Below are positions 54,652 through 64,000 of a stretch of 64,000 nucleotides of DNA, piece by piece. The translations under genes were made by a program, and so were the position numbers. This DNA comes from Cladorrhinum sp. PSN259 (lineage: Eukaryota; Ascomycota; Sordariomycetes; Sordariales; Podosporaceae): assembly GCA_033725935.1 (NCBI GenBank), contig MU867097.1:248001-312000 (forward strand). Direction: 5' to 3'. Below the pieces are notes generated by a model. The model saw only the letters and a list, made by a program, of their open reading frames with translations. It had not been told where the DNA came from and searched no databases. Each line of letters starts with the position of its first letter. The stretch's first letter is position 1.

Positions 54652-57066
54652 ATGGCGCCGTCATTCGAGACTTTGCGCGACGAGAATTTAGACGACGAAG
54701 ATTTCGATGAGAATGAGGTCGACATCTCCGATCTCAAGGAAAAATATGAGGTTCAGCTCGAGCAGGGTTTCGACACCTTCGTCGTCATCGATGGTTTGCC
54801 AGTGGTTACCGAGGATCAGAAGCCCAAGCTGGTCAAGTTCTTGCTGAAGAAGCTCGCCACGGCCGGCAAGACCGGCGAGGACCGCATCTTTATGCCCCTG
54901 GGCGATGATGGAAAGTCGCTGCGGTACGTTTGCGAGAACGGTCCAGGTTTTGACCAAAAAAGTGGATCTCATGGACTTGGCTTGAAGAAAAGTTAAGGAG
55001 GGGTGGTGTTGACGTTCATTGCTAGGTTCGCTTTCGTCGAGTTCTCTACCCCCAACGAGGCCGCCGCTGCCGTTCGCCAGCTCGATTATACCCCCCTCGA
55101 TAAGAAGCACACTATCCGCGTAAACAAGCTCACCGATGTTGACCGATATGGACGCGAGGGCCGCATCGATGAGGAGTATACCCCACCCAAGATCGAGGAG
55201 TTCCAGGAGAAGGAGCACTTGCGCTCCTTCATGGCCGACCCCTCTGGCCGTGGCAGGGACCAGCTCGTCATGTTCCGTGGCGACACCGTTGGTGTCTTCT
55301 GGGCCAACGACAAGGAGCCTCCAGAGAACGTCGTTGACAGACAACACTGGACCGAAACCTTCGTGCAGTGGTCTCCTCTCGGTACTTATCTCACCTCAGT
55401 ACACGCTCAGGGTGTTCAGCTTTGGGGTGGCGGATCATGGACCAGACAGAGACGTTTCCCCCATCCGTTCGTCAACCTCGTCGCTTTCTCTCCCAACGAG
55501 AACTATCTTGTCACCTGGTCGAACCGCCCCATCTCTATTCCCGATGATGGCCACCCGGCCCTCTCGATTGATGATGATGGCAAGAATTATGTTATTTGGG
55601 ATATTGAGACGGGCAAGCCTCTCCGTTCCTTCGCCCAGCTTGAGGTAGCAGCACCCCCCGCCGCCACCGATGAGAACGCACCCAAGAAGCCCGCAAAGAA
55701 CCCCTGGCCCGCGTTCAAATGGTCTCCCGATGACAAGTACGTCGCTCGCTTGAACCAAGGTTCTTCCATCTCCGTTTACGAGCTCCCCAAGATGAGCCTT
55801 CTCGACAAGACTGCCGTCAAGATTGATGGAGTTATGGACTTCGAGTGGGCTCCTGCTACAGTACAGAGAGACGGAGTCAAAACTTATGAGCAGCTTTTCT
55901 GCTTCTGGACTCCTGAAATTGGCAGCAACCCCGCCAGAGTCGGTCTCATGAGCATTCCTTCCAAGCAGATTGTTCGCTCCCTCAACCTTTTCAGCGTTTC
56001 AGATGCCAAGCTCCACTGGCAAACAGAAGGCGCATACCTCTGCGTCAAGGTTGACCGTCACTCCAAGTCCAAGAAATCTCAAGCCACTACCCTTGAGATC
56101 TTCCGCGTCAAGGAGAAGGGTGTCCCAGTCGAGGTTGTCGATGCCATCAAGGATACAGTTATCAACTTTGCATGGGAACCTAAGGGTGACAGATTCGTCA
56201 TCATCACCACCACCGAGCCTGTTGGCGCTACCGCCGTTCCCCCCAAGACCTCGGTTTCTTTCTTCTGCCCAGAGAAGGCCAAGGGTAACGCCGTTGGCAA
56301 CTTCAAGCACCTCCGGACGCTCGACAAGAAGAACAGCAACGCCATCTACTGGTCACCTAAGGGCAGATTCGTGGTTATTGCTACCGTTGCCAACACTCAG
56401 AGCTCCGAGCTCGAGTTCTACGACCTTGACTTCGAGGGCGAGAAGCCCGAGTCTGACAAGGACTTGACTGCTAACTTGCAGCTCATGAACACTGCCGACC
56501 ACTATGGTGTTACTGATATCGAGTGGGACCCCTCAGGACGCTATGTCGCTACCTGGGCTTCCGCATGGAAGCACGCTGTAAGTTTTATCTCACGTCACCT
56601 CGATAAACTCAAGTACTGATATATCTTTGCACTACAGATGGAGAACGGCTACCATCTTTACGACTTCAAGGGTGAGCAGCTTCGTGAGGAGCCCATCGAG
56701 AAGTTCAAGCAGCTCCAGTGGCGACCGCGGCCCGCCACTCTGCTCACCAAGGAGGAGCAGAAGCAGATCCGCAAGAACCTTCGCGAGTACTCGAGACAAT
56801 TTGAGCAAGAGGATGCCGAGCGTATCAGCAGCGCTGATGTCGCCGTCGTCGAGGCTAGACGCGATCTGCTCAACCAGTGGTTCGATTGGCTCGAGGAGAT
56901 GGACGAAGAGGTCGCCGAGGAGCGGGCTGCCCTGGGTCTCCCCGACGATCCTGTTGCTGCTCTGCTTGAGAAGAAGACTGCCGAGGTTGCCCCCAGTGGT
57001 GAGGAGCAAGTGATTGAGGAGATCATGGAAGAGGTCTTGGAGGAGACCGAGGAGATTGTCAACTAG
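54652..57066 (+). CDS. PRT1: Translation initiation factor eIF3 subunit b
   Basis: Core scaffold subunit of eIF3 that helps recruit the 40S ribosome to mRNA. Three exons, 54652-54923, 55026-56577 and 56638-57066, 750 aa. Start is ATG 54652 (MAPSFETLRDENLDDEDFDE). An RRM covers about residues 38-125, split by intron 1: TFVVIDGLPVVTEDQKPKLV, then after the junction RFAFVEFSTPNEAAAAVRQL. A WD-like beta-propeller follows: VMFRGDTVGVFWAND, VQWSPLGTYLTSVHAQGVQL, FKWSPDDKYVARLNQGSSIS, IYWSPKGRFVVIATVAN and DIEWDPSGRYVATWASAWKH. The C-terminal helix region binds other subunits (WRPRPATLLTKEEQKQIRKN), ending in an acidic tail. Length and motif order match fungal Prt1. Confidence 0.97.
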
Positions 57067-59934
57067 ATATAGGCATATCGACTCTGTTTGCTTTTGTTGT
57101 TTTCGGTTTCTCGTTTTCTTGGCCGCAGCGTGTGGGAAGGAGGTTCTTAAAAGCTAGTAGAGGCTGGTAAAACTTATAAGCCAGCGTAAAGTAGTTTACT
57201 CTTTATCTTTAATTTCTCGGATAGGCTTGTTACGAGGTATAAAGATGAAAAAAACAGCAGAAAAGTTGCATCAATGTTTCATCAACTGGGCTTTGCTCCT
57301 TGTAGATTGTCAGCGTCTGCGGACAGCGAATGGAAGGCTCAGATATCTTGAGATTGTGAGATTTTTCACCAATAAAGGTTGGATTGGAATCTGGCATTGA
57401 AGCAGGACATGAGCAGATGGCGGTGGTTCTGCAGACTCTCTTTCCCCTATTCTCTCTGGGCATGATAACATCAACTTTGCCAGGCCCTGAAGGAGTTGTT
57501 GTCCCAGTTTCAGGGAGGGATGTTCCGACCCGCTAACTACCGACCACTAAACCAAGAGAGACGGTAGACTCGGCCTGGGTACCAACCACTCGGGAGGGAC
57601 GGCGTCGGAGGGGTTTCTAGACGCTCCACCTCTACCCTTCAAGTTCAAAGAAGAGGGCTGAGTTAAGCACTTGGACTGGGTGAGTGTCTCTCGTGGTTTC
57701 CGAACGGACCGGCAGCTTGGACCTATCAAGGATGCCGCCTAGGAGTAATCTTCATCGACGATTGATATTCTCCACGTGCCGTCACATCTCGTCAAGAGGA
57801 GATGACGCATCTATAGTTTTCCAAATCTTCAAAATGCAATGTTTACCTCATTCACCACAGTCTTGTCAGATCCGTCCCTTTTCACACCGGCGCCGATTCG
57901 ATTTACAGATGCATCAACCCCCGAACCGGAGGCTTGTCCCGGTCGTCGGGTTGTGTCCCCCGGAACCCTCCTCCCGCCCGCCCTTGGCTCCTGTCACACA
58001 AACCCTTGGGCTTGCATGTGAATGCCACTGGGCCGGGGGGTTATTGTATCTGACGCCTCAACAAAACTGGCTAGCCTCCCCCAACAAAATCTCGGGGTCC
58101 ACCTCTCGAGCCAAGAACGACGACTGCATGCAATGCTTGTTGTTTGCAAGGGGAAACCAAAAAAAATATTCGAGGTGATGGATGGCACCACCACCAGTTG
58201 ATTTTTCCAGTTGTGTAAAAATCAGATGGATCTGATAAGATTATTGCATAAAATGGCTGAGATTGAGTTTGTAAAGGAGGATAACTAAGTTGGACCGAAA
58301 GAACGAATGAATCTTTTCCTTTTCGTCACTCTCGTCCAATGTTTCTTCATTGTCGAGTGCGTTGTCCAACCCCGCCCCCGCAAGGAGGGGAGAAACAGAG
58401 GGAAAAAAATTAAGCCCTTGCTTGATATTTTTTCTGGGGGTGTGTGGAGTTGGGACCCTTTCCGCTCCCGCCGCACCCCTCCACTTACACGCACACGATG
58501 GGCCGCCACACCAGATGCGGATCTTGTCGAACAAGCCAACCAAAGAGACGGGATTTGCAGCGCAGGTTCTCCAATTCACCATTTGTGAAACGAAAAAAGA
58601 TCCGAGTCAATTTGATGCCGCCGGTCCCGTTCCAAGAAAAATCATCAGGCATGTATTTGTTCTGGACGCCCTTTGGGCAAAAAAAGCCTCGGTTTAGAGG
58701 AGGATGATCGGGCTGATGTACTATGGTACAGTACATACGTACCAGGCCAGAACACAGGAAGGAAAACCCAAAGGGACACGAGGGACCAGACCAGACCACA
58801 CCAGACCTGAGGAGGAGCAAGATGGCAAACACGAAGAGAGATGCAGAGCCCGACGATCCCCCTCCACTTTAGCTTCCAGAGCCACGCCCAGCCGCTCACC
58901 CGCGCCGTTCTATCCCATCTCTTTTCTTGTGATTGATGGCAACCAATCGGCTGGGCCATGAGCTGTCCATAGCGTAAATGGCATGTGAGTTTTGCTGAGC
59001 TCGTCCCGACCTCTCCTCCGAAATGTTGCAATGTTCAGCCCGAGAGAAGGCGGTGAAATCTATACATGTCACTACATTTCCCATTCGAGGTAGACTCAGC
59101 CAGCCGCCATCTAGAAATTGCCTTCAAACTAGAGACATTCCCCATGCATGAAACTCGGGAGTGGCCAATTGGCGAGTAACTTCTCCCGAGCCACTTGAGA
59201 CTGCAGCTGCGTCACTTTGTCGAGATGGGAGGAGAAGAGAAGAGACAGAGGAAAGACAAAAATGAGCATACCTGATGGCATGAATTAATTTCGAGTATTT
59301 CCTTTCCATTCCGTTTCTGCACTCTCTCTTTCTACCTACCCAATGCACCACTTATACAACTTCGACACACCTCGGCTTTGATTGGACAAGAACCAGCGGT
59401 TTATTTTTCTTGACGTGTCCCAGGTGGTCCCCCGTTGCAGCGGTGTCCCAACAAATCATTGATATCGGCCCACGGATAAGGAGAGCGTGCACACCACACA
59501 GAAAATTTCCCCGTACCCGGACCCCTGGACAAGGCAAGGCAAAAAAGAGAAAAAGACATCTTCTTCCCTTCAAGACCCCTGGATTCCCATTCTTCCCATT
59601 TTTCCTTTTCTTTTCTTTTTTCTTCTTCGTGGTTGAACGGATCGGGTTTCTTTTATTCAAAGAAGGTGTGTTGTACCTACCTACCTTACACGAGTGGGAT
59701 ATTAAACTCCCACCCACACCCCGCCAAACACACTCTCCCAAATTACCTCTTTTACAACCGGGCCATATTTTAACTTCTCTAGGCAGACCCCTTCGCCTCT
59801 TGCCAACTTGTCACCCGCGTGGTGTGTGTGTGTTGCTCCTGGAAGAGAAACCGTTTTCCCTCCAGAGAACAGACTCCCCCGACAAGTTCCCTCCCTCTCT
59901 TCCTCCCTCTCCTCAACACCCACCATCAACAATC
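57067..59934. promoter_or_regulatory. Long gene-free region upstream of the delta-12 desaturase
   Basis: 2.87 kb containing the eIF3b 3' UTR on the left and, presumably, a long desaturase promoter and leader on the right. ORFs here (for example 57684-58178) are Pro/Arg/Ser-rich without motifs. The last 350 bases are pyrimidine-rich (CTACCTACCTTAC, CCTCCCTCTC). I see no RNA gene. Confidence 0.45.
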
Positions 59935-61377
59935 ATGGCTGCCACAAAGACCACCGGCCTTGAGGCTGCCAAGAACCCTCTCCTCAGAAAAGCCAGCGCG
60001 GTCTACTCGGATTCTGCACCCTCTAGCGGAGCCGTCTCACCGATCGATTCTCCCCAGCGCTCTGCCTCCAACACCTCCCTCTCCTCCCTCGGTTCCGCCG
60101 ACGCCAACCAGCCCCCCAAGAAGTACGGCAAGCTGATTGACACCTACGGAAACGAGTTCGAGGTGCCCGACTTCACCATCAAGGACATTCGCGATGCGAT
60201 CCCCAAGCACTGCTTCGAGCGCTCCAACCTTCGCAGCTTGAGCTACGTCGCCCGCGACTGCCTCTACCTCGCCACCACCTTCTACGTCTTCCACAACTAT
60301 GTAACCCCCGAGTACATAGCCTCCAAACCCGTCCGCGCCGTTCTCTGGGGTGTCTACACCTTCATGCAGGGCCTCTTCGCCACCGGTCTCTGGGTTTTGG
60401 CTCACGAGTGCGGCCACGGCGCCTTCTCTGCCCAGAGATGGGTCAACAACACCGTCGGCTGGATCCTTCACTCTGCTCTCCTCGTCCCTTACTTCTCCTG
60501 GCAGTTGTCTCACTCCAAGCACCACAAGGCCACCGGCAACATGGAGCGCGACATGGTCTTCCTTCCCCGCACTCGTGAGGCCCAGGCTACCCGTCTCGGC
60601 AAGCTGGTTCACGAGCTCTCTGAGCTCGGCGAGGAGACTCCCATCTTGACTCTCATTCATCTGATCGGTCAGCAGACTATCGGATGGTGGAACTACCTCC
60701 TCACCAACGTTACCGGCCACAACAACCACGAGAGGCAGCGTGAGGGTCGCGGAAAGGGCAAGAAGAATGGCTTCGGCGGTAGCGTCAACCACTTTGATCC
60801 CCGCTCTCCCCTCTACGAGAACCGTGACGCTTTCTCCATCATCCTCTCCGACATCGGTATCGGTCTCACCGTCACTGCTCTCGTCTACCTCACCAAGGCC
60901 TACGGCTTCAACAACATGTTCGTCTGGTACTTCCTTCCTTACATGTGGGTCAACCACTGGCTCGTTGCCATCACCTTCCTCCAGCACACCGATCCTTCCC
61001 TCCCTCACTACACCGAGGAGGAGTGGGATTTCGTCCGTGGCGCCGCCGCTACTATTGATCGCGAGTTTGGTTTCATCGGTCGTCACTTGCTCCACGGCAT
61101 TATCGAGACCCACGTCCTTCACCACTACGTCAGCGCTATCCCCTTTTATAATGCCGATGAGGCTAGCGATGCCATTCGCCCCATTATGGGCAAGCACTAT
61201 CGGGCTGATACTTCGGATGGACCGATTGGCTTCATCAAGGCCATGTGGAAGGCTGCCAGGTGGTGCCAGTGGGTTGAGCCTAATGAGGGCGCTGAGGGCC
61301 CTGCCAAGGGTGTCTTGTTCTTCAGGAACAGGAATGGGCTTGGTGTTAAGCCTGCTAAGGTTGCTGCTCCTCAATAG
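59935..61377 (+). CDS. Delta-12 (oleate) fatty acid desaturase
   Basis: ER membrane enzyme that turns oleate into linoleate using cytochrome b5 electrons. One exon, 480 aa. Start chosen at ATG 59935 (MAATKTTGLEAAKNPLLRKA); the frame stays open upstream but only through a pyrimidine-rich leader. All three His boxes are present: HECGH (157-161), HSKHH (193-197) and HVLHH (393-397). Four to six membrane segments are apparent (for example AVLWGVYTFMQGLFATGLWV and SIILSDIGIGLTVTALVYLT). The N terminus has a Ser/Ala-rich cytosolic part before DFTIKDIRDAIPKHCFERSN, which is highly typical of fungal delta-12 enzymes. A delta-15 or bifunctional activity cannot be excluded from sequence alone. Strong codon bias suggests high expression. 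Confidence 0.93.
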   Translation: MAATKTTGLEAAKNPLLRKASAVYSDSAPSSGAVSPIDSPQRSASNTSLSSLGSADANQPPKKYGKLIDTYGNEFEVPDFTIKDIRDAIPKHCFERSNLRSLSYVARDCLYLATTFYVFHNYVTPEYIASKPVRAVLWGVYTFMQGLFATGLWVLAHECGHGAFSAQRWVNNTVGWILHSALLVPYFSWQLSHSKHHKATGNMERDMVFLPRTREAQATRLGKLVHELSELGEETPILTLIHLIGQQTIGWWNYLLTNVTGHNNHERQREGRGKGKKNGFGGSVNHFDPRSPLYENRDAFSIILSDIGIGLTVTALVYLTKAYGFNNMFVWYFLPYMWVNHWLVAITFLQHTDPSLPHYTEEEWDFVRGAAATIDREFGFIGRHLLHGIIETHVLHHYVSAIPFYNADEASDAIRPIMGKHYRADTSDGPIGFIKAMWKAARWCQWVEPNEGAEGPAKGVLFFRNRNGLGVKPAKVAAPQ

Positions 61378-63552
61378 ATGAGGGTGGTGGTATATGGGTG
61401 TAAAGTGAATGGAAGACTTAGGGGTGTAGGGGGTTTGATTTGTTGTTTTTCCTCGGTCGACCGTCTTTCGCAAAGCCCAGGATGACAAACTCGCTTCTGA
61501 ATTGCACTGATCGAATCCTGTGCTTCATGGTTCAAACGTGTTTCAATAACCGGTCTGGAGTTCGTCGTTCAGAAGAAGATAAGGAGGCATAATGACAAAA
61601 GTAGGATTTCTTTTTTCTATCTTATGCTTCTGTCATTGCAACTGGGCGGGTTATTTTTCCTTCCCTTCGGCGGTCAGTTTGGGATTACTATCATGGTTTC
61701 ATTATTTTTCTTTCTCGGATTGTCAGTTAGAAAGAAGAAAGGAAAGGAAGGGGTAAGATAAAATTAAAGCCAACACAGAAGAAGCAGAAGGAAGGGAGAA
61801 AAACATCATATAAGTGGGTTTATTTCTCGTTTCGGCTTTAGGTCGATGAGGAAGTAACCTTTGCTTGCGTGGTTGTTTTCTCGGAAAAGATTAATGAGAA
61901 AATGAAATAAATAAAATAAATTTACGTTCCAAAACCGAAAGGAAACGTGTTTGTGATTATGAAGTTAGGTGAACTGAAGTAAAAGAAATGAGATAAAACT
62001 GATAAAGGGGATGTGATGTCTGGCGTGTAGCACCGTAGATGGAAAATGGTAGGTCGGGGTTTTTTTTTTGGAAGATTGGAAATCTGGGTATTGATGCTGA
62101 TTGGGTAGGAGTTTTCGGAGCAAGTAATAAGAGGGGATGAAAGTGCTTTGAAGGTGGTAAAGATTTTTGAAGGTAGAAAATAGTGTTGAAGGGAGAAGAT
62201 AAAAGAAAATAATAAGGAGAAATAGAGAAAGAAATAGATATAATACTACGGGGAGAAGGAGGGAGGTTTAAACCTTTTAGAAACAAGAAGAAAGAAAGAA
62301 AGAAAGAAAGAATATTAAAAAACCTCCCAAGAAGGCGTAAAGACGACGTTAAATGAAAGTCAAAAAAGAGAAGTGAAAAAGACGGTGTTAGATAGATAGT
62401 AGTATACAAATAAATAATAGCTTAATAAGGATTCGGGAAAATACGGGGAATAGCGGGAAGAGAGGATGATGGTTTGCGTAAAACAGGAAAACAGAAATAA
62501 CAGATAGCAAGAAGAAGAAGAAGAAGAAGACGACGAAGAAGAAGACGACGAAGAAGAAGACGACGAAGAAGAAGACGACGAAGAAGAAGACGACGAAGAA
62601 GAAGACGACGAAGAAGAAGACAACGAAGAAGAAGACGACGGGTAGGTGCTGGCTGCAGTTTCACTTCGGGGACGTGCAGTACATGCATCAGGACTTGAAG
62701 GACTTGAAGGACTTGAAGACAGGCAGAAGTACTTGGATATGTTTTATGTACAGCACTAAAGAAAGAAAGGGCAATTCGGGGTTGGTGATCATTGGATTTT
62801 GTGATGATTCAAATTTGTCAATGTTCCGAAGATTCCCGTTTTCTTTGTTGGTGCGCGTGTGCAGCTGGGTATGTACGTACGTACGTATCTATCATAGTCT
62901 GATTGATTATAGTTTCGGTCGGGTATTATTAGGTAGGTAGGTAGCCTGTTGGAGATGGGACTATTATTCCTAACCTGAAAATATTTTCTTTTCTGATTTT
63001 TATTTTTTAATTTTTTAGGTGCGGAATATTGTTATAAAGATAATGTCGTTTGTTTCTCAAGAAATATCACTAACTGGGTTTTTGTTTATTTATATATCTG
63101 TTGGCCAAGCATGGAACGCACGGAAACGCGTGGACAGTTGGTTTAAAGTTCCATGCAATCCTTGTTTTGGGTGGTCATGTTGCCTCGAATCGTCGATGTA
63201 AGTGGTTTGTTACTTGTGGTGGTGCGGGGTTGGTCATGAGTGGCTGCTGGGATTAGATATGCTGTTGGATAGGATTGCTAAATCCACGAGTCCCGATCCG
63301 AGGGCTCGGATCGTGTGGTTGTGTCCGTGTTAGGTATGGTACGGGGGCTTTTGTATGTCCTTGGTGATATATGCCATGTATATTCCGAAGCAGATGGAAA
63401 TCTCTGCCTCTTCCTAGCCTAGCTCCAGGTCTTTAATTCGCCCGTCTCCCATTCTCCCCCCTTTTCTTGTCCATCTTCCGTGATAACATCCCCCAGAGCA
63501 CAGTGCAGAGCCACCCAACGACGACCAAAGTGGTGGAATCCGTCTCCGCTCC
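61378..63552. other. Repeat-rich intergenic region
   Basis: 2.2 kb with no supported gene. Contents: GAAA repeat (about 62285-62310), the 15-bp minisatellite (62509-62640), three copies of GGACTTGAA (62691-62717), a GTAC repeat (about 62872-62886) and a GTAG repeat (about 62931-62944). Ser-only and Leu/Arg-only ORFs here are translations of the minisatellite. Confidence 0.6.
62509..62640. repeat. 15-bp purine-rich minisatellite
   Basis: About eight to nine tandem copies of GACGACGAAGAAGAA, preceded by a plain GAA run. One unit near the right end reads CAACG in place of GACG. All-purine blocks alternate with GACGAC. It is not in any gene I can support. Confidence 0.9.
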
Positions 63553-64000
63553 TTAATACCACCGGCAAGCCAACGAGCCATTGACATTACCGACACCCTC
63601 ATCTACACCTAATTAGCCAGTGGACAAGTTTCCCATGAAGAATGAAATACGACATACCCAAATCGAGACGCGAAGTAACGACCAGCCCATCACTCTGGCA
63701 GGTGCACTTGAGGAACTGGCTATCCTCGAGGATGCAGTCGCTGCAGTAGTTGGGGTACTTGCCACTATTCAACCAGATAAGTAAAACTGTGCAGACAGAA
63801 AGCGAGAGGGGGCAAGAGAGGACTTACAGTGGTTGATATGAAAGCTTGGCGGTAATGTAGTCGATCCCAACGCAGAGGGCAATCTCGAACTCGCTCTTGG
63901 TGTAGGTGTTGCTGCCGACCACGCCCGTATCGCTGTTGCTGTTCTTCAGGCAGGAGGCCGAGAGAACGGCAGAGTTACCATAGGATACGTCCTTGCACTG
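63553..64000 (-). CDS. Secreted CVNH-domain (cyanovirin-N homology) protein, 5' part outside window
   Basis: Likely a small carbohydrate-binding lectin-fold protein. Visible exons (minus): 64000-63828 (enters from beyond the window), 63764-63658 and 63608-63553. Introns are 63 and 49 nt with GTAAGT and GTATGT donors; frames join perfectly. Visible protein: CKDVSYGNSAVLSASCLKNS, KSEFEIALCVGIDYITAKLS, then NYCSDCILEDSQFLKCTCQS, VVTSRLDLG and VGNVNGSLACRWY, stop. The pattern YCSDC..L.C.C......SRLDL..G(V)GN.NG.L.C fits the second half of a CVNH domain (usual ending I-x-N-x-x-G-x-L). The abundant Cys suggests disulfides and secretion, though the signal peptide is not in the window. CVNH proteins are widespread in filamentous ascomycetes; natural ligands are mostly unknown. 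Confidence 0.75.

Noticed and set aside
54688..55347. Minus-strand 219-aa ORF
   Set aside because: Antisense shadow of eIF3b crossing its first intron.
57684..58178. Plus-strand 164-aa ORF
   Set aside because: Pro/Arg/Ser-rich without domains or splice support; probably chance in GC-rich DNA.
60037..61488. Minus-strand 483-aa ORF
   Set aside because: Antisense shadow of the codon-biased delta-12 desaturase; Val/Glu/Gly-rich with no family motif.
61500..61525. B-box-like GATCGAATC
   Set aside because: No acceptor, D or anticodon stems around it, so not a tRNA.
62360..62688. Ser-only and Leu/Arg-only minus-strand ORFs
   Set aside because: Direct translations of the 15-bp minisatellite.

Overview
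This is nuclear DNA of a filamentous ascomycete (Pezizomycotina). The reasons are: short spliceosomal introns (about 47-140 nt) with GT..AG ends and CTAAC/CTGAC-like branch sites; two Zn2Cys6 transcription factors; an ascomycete-type laccase ending in DSGI; a GH76 mannanase; a GT31 enzyme; a CVNH-domain protein; and clear orthologues of KIN4, TRS130, MDM20/NAA25, CDC43, ILM1, COX23, CCT2, PRT1 (eIF3b) and a delta-12 desaturase. I cannot fix the class. Genes lie on both strands with no operons. Intergenic DNA is rich in homopolymers and microsatellites.

Layout. 1-12 kb: 3' end of an unknown Gly-rich protein, a secreted five-exon laccase, a convergent KIN4-family kinase whose true N terminus lies behind two introns, a 2.2 kb divergent region with a possible 61-aa gene, and a C2-domain protein. 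12-23 kb: repeat-rich spacer, an intron-containing tRNA-Tyr(GUA), a secreted M20 peptidase, the methionine-salvage enzyme MRI1, and TRAPPII subunit TRS130. 23-29 kb: a Zn2Cys6 regulator, the beta subunit of geranylgeranyltransferase I, and ILM1. 29-37 kb: an orphan coiled-coil protein with a spliced ORF just upstream, the twin CX9C protein COX23, and the NatB auxiliary subunit NAA25. 37-45 kb: a GH76 cell-wall enzyme and two orphan proteins, one a basic coiled-coil protein and the other with a zinc-finger-like N terminus and a helical-repeat-like body. 45-51 kb: a degenerate inverted-repeat element, a second Zn2Cys6 regulator and a GT31 glycosyltransferase. 52-57 kb: chaperonin subunit CCT2 and translation factor eIF3b, divergent from a 0.7 kb shared promoter. 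57-64 kb: a delta-12 desaturase behind a 2.9 kb gene-free region, a 15-bp minisatellite, and the 3' part of a secreted CVNH-domain protein cut by the window end.

Most genes are core cell functions: vesicle traffic, prenylation, N-terminal acetylation, protein folding, translation, mitochondrial assembly, lipid desaturation and methionine salvage. Between them sit accessory secreted and orphan genes. I saw no secondary-metabolite cluster, CRISPR, phage or intact transposon. The best leads are the spliced ORF beside the 592-aa orphan gene, the zinc-finger/helical orphan, the degenerate inverted-repeat element, and several hidden small exons or genes that a plain ORF scan misses or truncates.
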